DNA of 64,000 nt from Deltaproteobacteria bacterium (GTDB taxonomy: Bacteria; Desulfobacterota; Desulfuromonadia; Geobacterales; Pseudopelobacteraceae). How positions within the stretch are numbered: the first letter of the stretch is position 1; each line of letters begins with the position of its first letter. Under the pieces are notes generated by a model that saw only the letters and a program-made list of their open reading frames with translations, had not been told where the DNA came from and did not search any database. The position numbers and the translations under genes are program-made. Where the stretch lies: contig JACPFJ010000006.1 of the NCBI GenBank assembly GCA_016182975.1, positions 1-64,000 of the forward strand, written 5' to 3'. Below, piece after piece: positions 1 through 9,388 of the stretch.

Positions 1-460
1 ATCGTGGCGCCGCTGTCGCCGTCCGTGGCCAGGGCCGTTACGCCCACTACCGTGCCGTTGGCGGCGTTCTCGGCCACGCTGTTGGCGGTGGCGTTGCTGT
101 CGGTGATGGCGCTGACCGCGTTGTCATTGACGTTGGTTACGGCAATCGTGAAGTCACCGGTGTTGGTAGAGCCGTCGGAGCTCGTGGCCAGGACGGTGAC
201 GGTGTGGCTCGTGGCGGCTTCATAGTCGAGCAGCGTGCCGTCGGCCACCGTGATCACGCCGGTCGCGGCGTTGATGGCGAAGCGGCCGCCGGCGTTGTCG
301 GTCAGGCTGTAGCTGATCGTGGCGCCGCTGTCGCCGTCCGTGGCCAGGGCCGTTACGCCCACTACCGTGCCGTTGGCGGCGTTCTCGGCCACGCTGTTGG
401 CGGTGGCGTTGCTGTCGGTGATGGCGCTGACCGCGTTGTCATTGACGTTGGTTACGTTCA
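1..460 (-). repeat. Two cadherin-like repeats, 315-bp period, nearly identical DNA core
   Basis: About 142 bp at the left edge recur from 316 without a mismatch that I could see, an offset of exactly 315 bp (105 codons). They encode the same segment, including NDNAVSAITDSNATANSVAE. More copies may lie beyond the left edge. Confidence 0.9.
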
Positions 461-3400
461 AGGTGACATCCACCGCTGTCGACCAGTTGCCGGCGGCATC
501 GCGGGCCTGCATTCCGTAGGTGAAGATGTTGGGAGTGGTTTCGTAGTCGTTCTGCGCCACGCTTGCCGCCACACCGGCGGCGGTGATGCTGATCTGACCA
601 TTGCCGGCAATGGTGAAGTAGTCGTCGCTGCTGGTGGTGCTGCTATTGGTGCTGAAGCGGAAGCCGGTGACGCCAACCGCATCGGTTGCCGCTACCGTGC
701 CGACCACGGCGTTCGCGCTCTGGTTCTCGGCGTAGCTGAAGTTCTGGCCGGAGGTGACCACAGGCGCTGTCGTATCCGACAAAGTCACCTGTATCGCCTG
801 ACTATCCGTAGCTGCAATTCCGTTAACGCTCGTGGTTGCCGTAAGGGTATAGGTTCCAACGGGCAGCGCGGTGGATGAGTAATCATAACTCCACGCCCCG
901 TTAACGCCGGCGGATACATTCTGGGTGAATACGGTTGCGTTGCTTGCATTCTTCAAGGTCAATGTGACAGTGCTGTTCGGGTCCGCAGTACCGTTGAATA
1001 CCAGATTCGCGTCAGAGGTGATGAAATCGCCTGCCGTGCCGGTGTCATCGGTAATGCCGGAGATTTCGACCTCAGGGAGGTTGTTGAGCGTAATCGTGAT
1101 GTCCTTTTCGTAGGAGGCGCCCCACTGATCAGTGGCCCGAATGCGGACAGTGCGGGTGGACTGCGTTTCGTAATCCAGGTTGGCGCCGGAAGCCACGTAG
1201 AGCTTGTCGCCCGAGAGGGTAAAGCGACCACCGTCATCATTAACAAGGGTAAAGGTATGAGTGTCACCGGCGTTGGGGTCCGTGGCAAAGAGCGACCCGG
1301 AGACCGGCGTATTGGCTGCCGCGTTCTCGTTGACCCTGCCGACCGCCTGCACCGCACCGGAACGGACCTCCCAGGCGAAGACGCCGGCCTGGCTGGGGTA
1401 GAGATTGGAAGCCGACTCGACAGTGAGCAGGTTAGCCGTACCCGAGCCGGTGACCTCGCCATAATGCACGGTGTCGCCCGCTGTCCAGCCGGCGGTCCCA
1501 AATGCGCTTGAACCTGATTTTGCCCATTCAACATCGGCGTAGCGGATCTCGATCCCGAAGTCGCTGGTTCCCAGATTATACAGCCTGATCTGATAGGAAT
1601 TCCGCTCGGAACCCGTTCCACCAGCAGGTGTTTCGTATGGCGCAACGTCCTTGTAGGTGATCGTGACCACGCCATTGGTACTATCCCGATCAACATAGAT
1701 GTTTCCGCCCTTCGATATGTCGATATCCGTGAAATGGGCGGCGATCATGGGGGTTGTAACGCCGGAGATTCCGGATGGGTCATAAGTCTCAAGACCGGAG
1801 TCAAAGGTAACGTATCCGTTGGAGCCAACAAAAAATTTATCCGTGGCGCTGTAGTTGGTTCCGAAGAAGTTAAATCCCGAGGGGAAAACCGATGAAACGT
1901 CGACCTGCCAGTAGGTGTCGTCAAGACTGCCCATTGTCATGTTGGAGCTGTTCAATTCCAGCTCTCCCAGGCCCGCAGAGCCCCCTAGTCCAGTGCTCAA
2001 GGCATTGCCTGCGGGAATGGTGTAGGAGATATCCTCCACCAGTTGAATGTTTGTCGGCGGATCGTTGCTGATTATGGTGACCGAAACGGTTGTCGTGGCA
2101 GTGACAGACGCATTCCCCGCATCATCGGTGGTGCCGAAAGCAAAGGTGCGGCTGCCGGCGGTGCTGCTGCTTCCGGCGACGTTCTGGTACTGGATGTCGC
2201 GGATGACGGCCTGGACCTCGGCGGCGGTCAGGTCGGCGTAGTTGTACTTCTGGATGGTGAAGACGCCGCCGGTATAGGTGACGTTGACCCGCACGCCACC
2301 GACGGTAATGTCGCTCTGAGAACCGGAGGTACCGTTCGCGGCGACGGTGGTGCTGCCGAAGATCAGTTTTTCGTTGGCCCCGTCTTGCAGCCCCGCGACC
2401 GTGATGGCGATGTTGTTCAATTTGTCCGATGCCTCGACAACTGTCGCGGCATCACTATTGTCGTCAAGACTGACTGCAGCACCATTGGCGCTGGTGACGC
2501 TGTGATTGATGCTGCTGCCATTTGACGGGTCGAGGTCAATGACCGGCGCGGTGGTGTCCTGTATGGTCAATTCGTTGCTGGTGCTGTCGGAAAGCATATT
2601 GCCGGCGGTATCTTTAATAGTGGCGGTGACGGAGTAGACCCCGTTGAATCCCGCATCGGCGCTGGCAGGTGTGAGGGCATCCGTCGCCGGGACAGTGAGG
2701 GTCCAGTTGCCGCCGGTGAGGGTCAGGTTGCCGTCGCCGACGGTGTAGGTCTGGCCGTTGATGGAGACCGAGAGCGACTCGCCGGCGCCCACGGTCGCCG
2801 TGCCGGTGATCGTCGGCGTGGTGTCGGCGGTGGCCTGGTTGACGACCGTGACCGGGCCGGTGGGGGCGGTGGTATCGATGACGATGTTCTGGCTGGCGGT
2901 AGCGCCGCTTACGGCCTGGAGCGAGTAAGTACCCTCCGCCAGGGTGGTGCCGGTGTAGTCATAGGTCCAGACGCCGCTGCCGTTGGCGGTGACGTTGGTC
3001 TGGAAGACCTGGGCGCTGGTGCCGGTATTGGTAAGGGCCAGTTGAACATTGGCCCCGGCAGTGGCCGAACCGCTGAAGACCAGCGTCTGGTCCCTGGTGA
3101 TGAAGTCGGACAGCACGCCGGTGTCGCTGCTGATGCTGTCGATGGTGACCGTGCCCGCCTTGTCGTGCAGGACCGAGGCGGAATCGGCGTAGGTGTCGCC
3201 GGTATCCTCGGTGTAGGCGGCGGTAACGGCGATGACGCCGTTTGCCATGCCGCTCAGATTGAGCGCCGCCAGCTGCCACGTGCCGTTAGCCGCAACCGTG
3301 GCTGTGTCCATTATGGTGATTGTGCCGTCAGTAATGGTTACGGCAAGGGTGCTTCCGGCGGAAATGCCGGTGGTACTCCCCTGTATGACTACCGCGTCGT

Positions 3401-6400
3401 CTTCGCTGGCGGACAGATCACCGTCTCCAATGGGCTCAGTCACCGTCACCGTGGGGGCACTGGCGATCTCTATTGCCTTGGAGGCGCTGGCCGAGTTGCC
3501 GACCGCATCGCTGCCGGAGGCGGTGACGCCCAGCGTGTTGCCGAGAGTATATGTTACCGGGCCACCTTGTCCGCCAGGAACCGCTGTTGTGGTATCAACG
3601 CTCCATGTGCCGCCGGTTTGCACCGTCGCGGTATAGGTGTAGGTCGTGCCGCCCACCACATTATCAGGGTCAACGACAATTGTTAACGTCGAGCCCGCCG
3701 GCAGGTCCGTAGTGCCCGTAATAAGCGGGGTTGTGTCCGGTGTCTTGCTGTTTGACGTAATGGCGATCACCGGCGGGGTGACGTCCACGGTCAGCGTCTG
3801 CGTGTCCGTCCCCACGTTGCCGGCCGGATCGGTGGCGGTGGCGGTGAGCAGGACTGGGCCGCTGAGCCCGGCGCCGGGGAAGGTGCCGCTGTACGGCGTC
3901 GCGCTACCGGTATCCACCGACCAGCTTCCGTCGGCCTGCACCGTGGTCTTGTAGACGATGTCGGTGTCGCCGTCGTTGTCGGTGTCCAGGTTGAGGGTCA
4001 GAACGGTGCCGGCCGGAATGCCGCTGCTGGTTCCGGAGATGAGCGGGGTCGAATCGGCGGTGGTGTCTGCGGTGGCGCCGCCGGAGATGGTGACCGTGGC
4101 GAGGGTGTCGACGGTCAGTTCGGACGAGGTAACGTCGGTCTTGGTAGTGCCGCTCCGGTCTACGGTGGCGGTAACGCTATAGGTGTTGTCCGCCAGGGCG
4201 AGAGTCGGCGTCAGCGACCAGCCGGTGGCGGTGACGTTCAGGTTGCCGCTGGCGACCGAATAGGTGACGCCGTTGACAACCACGGAAAGAGTATCGCCCG
4301 TTATCTGGGTCCAGGCGCCGGTCAGGGTCGGCGTGCTGTCGTTAGTTGTCAGGCTGGTTACAGAGGGCTTGTTGAGCCCCACGGCGCTGGTGCTGTTGCC
4401 GTAGGCGTTGGTGGCCGTGGCCGTTACCTTGGCGTACGTGGCAAGGCCGTCCGCCGGCAGGGTTCCGGAGGTGGGTGTCACGCTGCCGATGTCCAGGCTC
4501 CAGGTGCCGCCGCTCTGTACGGTTGCGGAGTAGGTCAGGTCCGTGTCGCCGTCGTTGTCACTGTCAATGGTGATAACGATAGGTGCCCCGGCCGATAGGC
4601 TGGTGGTGCCGCTTATGACCGGAGTAGTGTCGGAGGCCAAGTTGTCGGTGTTGATGGTGACCGTGGGAGCAGCGGCGGCTCCGGTGGTGTTGAATGCTTG
4701 GGTAACGCCGGCATCGGCGTTGCCGCGGCCGGTATTTACGCCGGTGGCGACACTGCTGTTCACGCTCACGGTGATGTCGCCGCTGCTGCTAGATGTGGGG
4801 GAGACGACCAGGGTATAGGTGTCGGCATCGACCGTAGTAAACGTGCCCTTGGAACCGTTGTTGACGGTAATGTCAGTGGTATCGAAATCTGTTACTCCCT
4901 CGCTGAACTGGAAGGTGAAGGTGACATCGCCGGAGGCGGTGCCGGGGACGTTGTCGGTGATGGTAAGGGTGGGGGTCGCAAGGGATAGTGATGGGAAAGC
5001 AACATCAGATACTATGATGCCGCCATCATTTACCGACGCGATGACCGTCAAAGGTCCGTTCCTCAGTTCCTTAACGTCGGCGGTTGCCAGTGTTGCGTTC
5101 CAGCCGGAGGATGAATTGCTGTTCACGGTAGCCGTTTTGGTTAATACACCGTCCGTTACGGTCACGCTAAAGGCCGTCGTAAGCGCGGTGTTGAGTCCGG
5201 ATGACGTAATCCCGGTGATGCTGACTCCGCTTCCGATTTCATCCACCAAAATGACGTCGTTGCTTACATCACCAGCAATAGTTTGAATGGTGATGGAGTT
5301 CACGCTCGCATTAGGCGTGGAACTGATGGTTTTCGTAGTCTGCTGGGAAATATTTCCCGCAGCATCGGTCGCGGCCGTCGTGGAGAAGGCACGGATCTCG
5401 TATTGTGCCGCATTACCTATATTTCCAGCATTCACCGACCAATAACCAGTCGAGTCGACCACCACATTGGTAGCACTGAATTTCTGTGTAGCGCCATCGT
5501 AAACCTGAACCGTAAGGTTCGTTCCTGATGGCAGGTCGGATCGACCTGTTATTAACGCATCGGTCTTTTTTATGGGGGAAGGGGCCGTGATATATATTTG
5601 CGGCGCCGTCTTGTCATGAGTCACCGAGGTGTTGGTCGCACTGAGGCTGGTACCGGTAAGGGTTGCCGTTACCGTCAGCGTGCCGTTATCGAGACTGGAT
5701 AAATCCTTGTTGGTCGCCGACCAATTGCCACTGCCGTCCACCGCGACGTTGTTGTATTCGAGTGAGTTGCCGCTGGCGTCGACGATGACGAGGTCAACCG
5801 TAAACCCGGTGGTCGCGGTGCCGGAAATAGTCACCGTGTTGTCCTCGGTTATATTGAGCCATGCAGCGGCCCCTCCAGAGTTGTTAACAGTCGCGTAACC
5901 ATCGCTCGACGCCGTGCTGGTAATACTGCCGATGGCTATGCTGGGGGTGGTAACGGTCAGCACCTGGGTGTCGGACACCGCGCCGGTGCTGTCGGTGGCA
6001 AGGATTCCGTTGGCGCCGATGAAACCGGCGCTCGGCCTGGTGCCGGAGATAGGTGTGGCGCTGCCGGTGTCCAGCGTCCAAGCTCCTCCAGCCGTTGTGA
6101 CCGAGTAGGTCACGGCGTCGGAGAGGTCGCCGTCGTTACTGGGGTCGAGGCGCACGATGACAAACCCGCCCGCGTTGGAGGAGGTGCCGGTGATGGACGG
6201 CGTGGGGTCGGAACCGCTGGCCGTGGCCCCCCCTGTGATATCTACTGCCACCACCGCTGTGTTGGTGATGGTGAGCTCGTTGTCGGTAGTGTCGCTCACG
6301 CTGCTGCCGCGGGTGACGGTGGCGGTCACGGGATAGGTGGCGGCGCCAAGCGCACTGCCGCCCGGTATGGTCAGTGTCCATGCATTGCCGCTGACCGCCA

Positions 6401-8876
6401 GGTTTCCGTCACCGGCCGTGTAGGTGGTGCCATTGACCGCCACCGTGAGGGTGTCGCCGGTGATATTGGTCCAGGTGCCGGTGATGGCCGGAGTTGTGTC
6501 ATTGGTGTTCAATGTATTGACGGTTGGATGGTTGATGGCTGTTGCCGTGGCGCTGTTGCCGGCCGAATCCGTGGCGGTGGCAGTGACCTTGCTGTAGCTG
6601 TAGAGTCCGCCGTTGGGCAGTGTGCCGGAAGTTGGCGTAGCCGTAGCCGTGTTCAGAGACCATACGCCACCGGAACCTACAACCACCTGATAGACGATGC
6701 TGTTTGACGTGCCGCTGTTGTTGTCAGGATCTATGGTGACGCTGATCTGCGAACCTACCGGCAGATCGGTTGTTCCGGTAAATGTGGGGGTTCCGGAAAT
6801 GGCCGTGCTCAATTGATCAATGGTAATAGCCGGTGGTGTCTTGTCGTGCAGAACGCTCGCCGTGTCGGTCGGATCGGCAGTGCCTGCGTTGCTGTCATTG
6901 TATGTCGCCGTTACGGTAAGTGTGCCGTCGTTCAGGCCGGAAAGATCCAGGTTCGCCACAGACCATGCGTCATTGCTGACCGTGCCGCTGCCGGAAACGG
7001 AGTTTGTGCCGTCGCTGACCGTGAGGCTGATGGTGGTGCCATTGTTCAGGCTGGTCGACGTACCGCTGATGGTCACGCTGTTGTCCTCGGCGTCATTCAG
7101 GACGCCGCCGCTGATCGGCTCGGTCACCGTTACCGTCGGCCCGGCCGGAACCGGGTTGCTCGCCGTCATCGGCGCCGTAATCGCCCCCAGCGAGGCGAAG
7201 GTGCCGTTCTTGTCGTAGTTGGCGCCGACGCCGTTCAGGTCGCCGTTGATCGGGCCGGGCTGGGTCTGGGTGAAGTTGACATACTGGACGGTGGTGTCCT
7301 TGGTGAATCCGGCGATCCCGGCCGTGCCGCGCGGCCCGACGACGCCGGAGCGGTCGGTGGGCGAAGGCTTGGCCAGTACGGCTGCCAGGTCGGCGACGGG
7401 GATCTTCCAACTGACGAAGACGTCTGTCTTGCCGTCGCCGGTCAGGTCACTGCCAGCATTGGTGACACCTGGTACCGTCGAAGGTCCCCAGTTGGGGTCG
7501 GTAGCTGCCGAGACGGCGCTGACGTTGTAGATGGCGGTGTTGGAGAAAGGATATATTCCGTTGTTGGGGAGCCAACCGGTGGGAAGCGGCGAGGTGGAGG
7601 TGGTGCTGGGCGAGATGTTGGCGTCGGTGCCGGGGTCGAGCAGACGCACCGCCTGGGTGTTGTTGCGGCCGTCCACCGACATGAAGAGATCGACCCTGCC
7701 GTCCTGGTTGGCGTCCATGCCGACGATGCCAACGCCGCCGAAATACTCGCTGCCTGGAGTGCTACTTGTCGGGTTGTCGATCCGCATCCGGAAGGCGAGA
7801 TAGTCATCCGTCGTGGTGGCGGTGCCGTTGTCGTCATAGGCGGTGTAGAGGGAGCCGTGGGCGGAATCGCCGATGATGTCGGTATCGGCCGCGCCGGCCT
7901 GGCTGTCGCCGTCCGGGTCTTTGCTGGCGCCGTACATGATGGCGGTCCAGCCGCTGCCGCCTGAGAGCGAGATGGTGGAGAGGCGCGCCTGGTAGGCTGC
8001 GGCCCCCTCGGCCGTCATCAGTCCGGCCGCCTCGACCGGTCCGGTGACGGTCTCCAATACCCAGTTGCCCCCCAGCGTGGCCGCGCCGGTCTTGTCACCG
8101 GAGGCCGCCACGTCCGCGCCGGTCACGTTGCTCAGAGACTGTACGAATTGCTGGCCGATGCTCCCCTTGGCCACGTCGCAGCCATAGATGAGGACGTCGG
8201 CGTTCTCGGTCAGGTTGGCGCGCCAGGCGGAGATGTCGTTGGCGCGTGCGGCCAGGGTGTCGCTGTTCAGCTCGGTGGCGCCCAGGAACAGGTCGCCGGG
8301 GGCGCCGTGGCTGACGATGTGGATCGCCGACACCTTGCCTGCATCGCGCAGCGCCTGGGTTACCTGGGTCACGCCGTCCCTGTCCGGATCGAGGACGAAA
8401 ATCTTGACCCCCGGCTTGATGCCGGCCAGCAGGGTCTGGATGTCGGGCACGCGGGCATCGACAAAGGCGACCTCAACCCCGGAGGCGGAAGCAGAGGCAT
8501 CCGCGACCGGCGTGACCACGCTCTTGGTGAGGGCGCTGATGATCTCCGCGTTGGTGCTCTCTTGGGTGTCCGAGACGGTCTTGTCCGCAACGGGAGGGGC
8601 GGCGGCGTCATGATTCCTGTCGGCCACCGCGTCCACGGTGGCAACGCCGGCGGCGTCGAACATGAAACGCGGCTCAAGCGCCATGAAGTGCGAGGAAATT
8701 CGCATGCCACTATCGGCGGGATAGCCGTCGGGCCTGCGCCGGGCGCGTCTGTCGGTCTCTGCGGCGGAGGCGGCCATGGTTACTGCCGGCCGGCCCCCTC
8801 TCCCCTGGACGATCTCGGCCGCCATGACCCAGGCTTCCCTGGCGACGCTCCAGACATGACGATAGGCTCGGTTCAT
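1..8876 (-). CDS. Giant LEPR/DUF4347 cadherin-like adhesin (partial, 3' end off window)
   Basis: The frame is open from ATG 8876 (preceded by AAAGGAG) to the window edge, at least 2,958 codons without a stop. The N-terminus resembles an extended signal peptide region (MNRAYRHVWSVAREAWV), followed by a LEPR box at residues 67-70 (ALEPRFMFDAAG). A DUF4347 domain lies at about residues 120-270, with HIVSHGAPGD near 183 and YGCDVAKG near 231. After a stretch resembling an FG-GAP/VCBS-like region come many Ig-like Thr/Ser/Gly/Asp-rich repeats (SGTTDLPAGS, TATDPAGN, SVLHDK). A nidogen-like segment follows at about residues 2295-2462, then cadherin-like repeats (VNENAAANT, SVAENAANGTVVG). Such proteins are usually exported surface adhesins. 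No dedicated secretion genes are visible here, and the C-terminus, which would show the secretion route, is missing. Confidence 0.85.
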   Translation of the reverse strand, partial: MNRAYRHVWSVAREAWVMAAEIVQGRGGRPAVTMAASAAETDRRARRRPDGYPADSGMRISSHFMALEPRFMFDAAGVATVDAVADRNHDAAAPPVADKTVSDTQESTNAEIISALTKSVVTPVADASASASGVEVAFVDARVPDIQTLLAGIKPGVKIFVLDPDRDGVTQVTQALRDAGKVSAIHIVSHGAPGDLFLGATELNSDTLAARANDISAWRANLTENADVLIYGCDVAKGSIGQQFVQSLSNVTGADVAASGDKTGAATLGGNWVLETVTGPVEAAGLMTAEGAAAYQARLSTISLSGGSGWTAIMYGASKDPDGDSQAGAADTDIIGDSAHGSLYTAYDDNGTATTTDDYLAFRMRIDNPTSSTPGSEYFGGVGIVGMDANQDGRVDLFMSVDGRNNTQAVRLLDPGTDANISPSTTSTSPLPTGWLPNNGIYPFSNTAIYNVSAVSAATDPNWGPSTVPGVTNAGSDLTGDGKTDVFVSWKIPVADLAAVLAKPSPTDRSGVVGPRGTAGIAGFTKDTTVQYVNFTQTQPGPINGDLNGVGANYDKNGTFASLGAITAPMTASNPVPAGPTVTVTEPISGGVLNDAEDNSVTISGTSTSLNNGTTISLTVSDGTNSVSGSGTVSNDAWSVANLDLSGLNDGTLTVTATYNDSNAGTADPTDTASVLHDKTPPAITIDQLSTAISGTPTFTGTTDLPVGSQISVTIDPDNNSGTSNSIVYQVVVGSGGVWSLNTATATPTSGTLPNGGLYSYSKVTATATDSAGNSATATAINHPTVNTLNTNDTTPAITGTWTNITGDTLTVAVNGTTYTAGDGNLAVSGNAWTLTIPGGSALGAATYPVTATVTRGSSVSDTTDNELTITNTAVVAVDITGGATASGSDPTPSITGTSSNAGGFVIVRLDPSNDGDLSDAVTYSVTTAGGAWTLDTGSATPISGTRPSAGFIGANGILATDSTGAVSDTQVLTVTTPSIAIGSITSTASSDGYATVNNSGGAAAWLNITEDNTVTISGTATTGFTVDLVIVDASGNSLEYNNVAVDGSGNWSATNKDLSSLDNGTLTVTATLTGTSLSATNTSVTHDKTAPQIYITAPSPIKKTDALITGRSDLPSGTNLTVQVYDGATQKFSATNVVVDSTGYWSVNAGNIGNAAQYEIRAFSTTAATDAAGNISQQTTKTISSTPNASVNSITIQTIAGDVSNDVILVDEIGSGVSITGITSSGLNTALTTAFSVTVTDGVLTKTATVNSNSSSGWNATLATADVKELRNGPLTVIASVNDGGIIVSDVAFPSLSLATPTLTITDNVPGTASGDVTFTFQFSEGVTDFDTTDITVNNGSKGTFTTVDADTYTLVVSPTSSSSGDITVSVNSSVATGVNTGRGNADAGVTQAFNTTGAAAAPTVTINTDNLASDTTPVISGTTSLSAGAPIVITIDSDNDGDTDLTYSATVQSGGTWSLDIGSVTPTSGTLPADGLATYAKVTATATNAYGNSTSAVGLNKPSVTSLTTNDSTPTLTGAWTQITGDTLSVVVNGVTYSVASGNLNVTATGWSLTPTLALADNTYSVTATVDRSGTTKTDVTSSELTVDTLATVTISGGATADTTADSTPLISGTSSGIPAGTVLTLNLDTDNDGDTDIVYKTTVQADGSWSVDTGSATPYSGTFPGAGLSGPVLLTATATDPAGNVGTDTQTLTVDVTPPVIAITSNSKTPDTTPLITGTTDLPAGSTLTIVVDPDNVVGGTTYTYTATVQTGGTWSVDTTTAVPGGQGGPVTYTLGNTLGVTASGSDAVGNSASASKAIEIASAPTVTVTEPIGDGDLSASEDDAVVIQGSTTGISAGSTLAVTITDGTITIMDTATVAANGTWQLAALNLSGMANGVIAVTAAYTEDTGDTYADSASVLHDKAGTVTIDSISSDTGVLSDFITRDQTLVFSGSATAGANVQLALTNTGTSAQVFQTNVTANGSGVWTYDYTGTTLAEGTYSLQAVSGATASQNIVIDTTAPTGPVTVVNQATADTTPTITGTATVGAGESLSVSINGQTYTVGDGNLTLTGGNWTLTVPATDALTPASADAGFNGVYSVTATIKDTAGNMLSDSTSNELTIQDTTAPVIDLDPSNGSSINHSVTSANGAAVSLDDNSDAATVVEASDKLNNIAITVAGLQDGANEKLIFGSTTVAANGTSGSQSDITVGGVRVNVTYTGGVFTIQKYNYADLTAAEVQAVIRDIQYQNVAGSSSTAGSRTFAFGTTDDAGNASVTATTTVSVTIISNDPPTNIQLVEDISYTIPAGNALSTGLGGSAGLGELELNSSNMTMGSLDDTYWQVDVSSVFPSGFNFFGTNYSATDKFFVGSNGYVTFDSGLETYDPSGISGVTTPMIAAHFTDIDISKGGNIYVDRDSTNGVVTITYKDVAPYETPAGGTGSERNSYQIRLYNLGTSDFGIEIRYADVEWAKSGSSAFGTAGWTAGDTVHYGEVTGSGTANLLTVESASNLYPSQAGVFAWEVRSGAVQAVGRVNENAAANTPVSGSLFATDPNAGDTHTFTLVNDDGGRFTLSGDKLYVASGANLDYETQSTRTVRIRATDQWGASYEKDITITLNNLPEVEISGITDDTGTAGDFITSDANLVFNGTADPNSTVTLTLKNASNATVFTQNVSAGVNGAWSYDYSSTALPVGTYTLTATTSVNGIAATDSQAIQVTLSDTTAPVVTSGQNFSYAENQSANAVVGTVAATDAVGVTGFRFSTNSSTTSSDDYFTIAGNGQISITAAGVAASVAQNDYETTPNIFTYGMQARDAAGNWSTAVDVTLNVTNVNDNAVSAITDSNATANSVAENAANGTVVGVTALATDGDSGATISYSLTDNAGGRFAINAATGVITVADGTLLDYEAATSHTVTVLATSSDGSTNTGDFTIAVTNVNDNAVSAITDSNATANSVAENAANGTVVGVTALATDGDSGAT

Positions 8877-8905
8877 GCGATTGCTCCTTTTTATACTTAT
8901 GGGCC

Positions 8906-8931
8906 GCTAGTCGCTAGCAGCTAGCCGCTGG
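8906..8931. repeat. GCTAGNN heptad repeat
   Basis: GCTAG words start at 8906, 8913 and 8920, with GCTGG at 8927, giving an exact 7-bp period. It lies in the leader of the giant adhesin gene. The same CTAGCNG words form the core of the 48-bp palindrome at 46576. Confidence 0.6.
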
Positions 8932-8971
8932 AATTACCCGCCCCGCTTAGCACAAGAATGTTTGAAAAGGA

Positions 8972-8985
8972 TTGACCAAAGTCAA
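8972..8985. promoter_or_regulatory. Crp/Fnr-like palindrome upstream of the adhesin gene
   Basis: TTGAC-N4-GTCAA is a perfect 5-bp dyad about 96 bp upstream of the adhesin start. Half-sites of this kind are typical of Crp/Fnr-family regulators. No clear -10 element is visible, so the role is inferred. Confidence 0.35.
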
Positions 8986-8989
8986 ATAA

Positions 8990-9244
8990 TCAAATTTCGA
9001 CCCTGCCCTTTTCACGGCAATATATCGGACAGTATCTGAATTCACCGCCGCAGACGGAAATTATCTTGGGGATGCTCATACTGGAGATGTTCCTGCAGTA
9101 ACAACCGGGAAAAGGTTTCCGCAAAAATTTGCACACCTGGGCCTGCGTTGCAGCAGCAGACCTGTCCTTTATGTGATTCGTTTCCGGCTGCATGGGATAC
9201 CTCGCCTGAGTGATCGGGTATTCAACATAGCCGTTTTTATGCAT
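8990..9244 (-). CDS. Small cysteine-rich hypothetical protein
   Basis: This 84-residue protein starts at ATG 9244 (an in-frame TTG lies 3 bp upstream). The C-terminal half has five cysteines spaced as VCKF...PGCYCRN...SVCGG...YCPIYCRE, which suggests a small metal-binding or redox-active domain. There is no signal peptide or membrane segment and no good Shine-Dalgarno sequence. It sits between the sigma-54 regulator and the giant adhesin, on the same strand as both. I do not recognise a named family and infer no function. The orderly Cys spacing argues against a chance frame. Confidence 0.5.
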   Translation of the reverse strand: MHKNGYVEYPITQARYPMQPETNHIKDRSAAATQAQVCKFLRKPFPGCYCRNISSMSIPKIISVCGGEFRYCPIYCREKGRVEI

Positions 9245-9388
9245 CAAGAATGCCGCAAGCTCATCATGCTGATATCATTACGTTAAGATAAATGGGATCG
9301 AAAAAATCCCGTCCAAAATGGATAGTTACAGCGTTGTATGTATAGCCAAAATGGCTAGTGGCGGGTGAGAGGCCGCTGGTGGGCAGCA

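Noticed and set aside
1-8924. Many + strand frames of 60-383 codons across the adhesin region (for example 6813-7964)
   Set aside because: They are antisense shadows of the repetitive Thr/Gly/Ala-rich minus-strand gene. The repeated DNA makes the shadow frames repeat as well, and none has a credible start or domain.
8877-9388. Sigma-54 (-24/-12) promoter near the sigma-54 regulator
   Set aside because: No TGGCAC-N5-TTGC match with acceptable GG/GC spacing was found on either strand in this gap.
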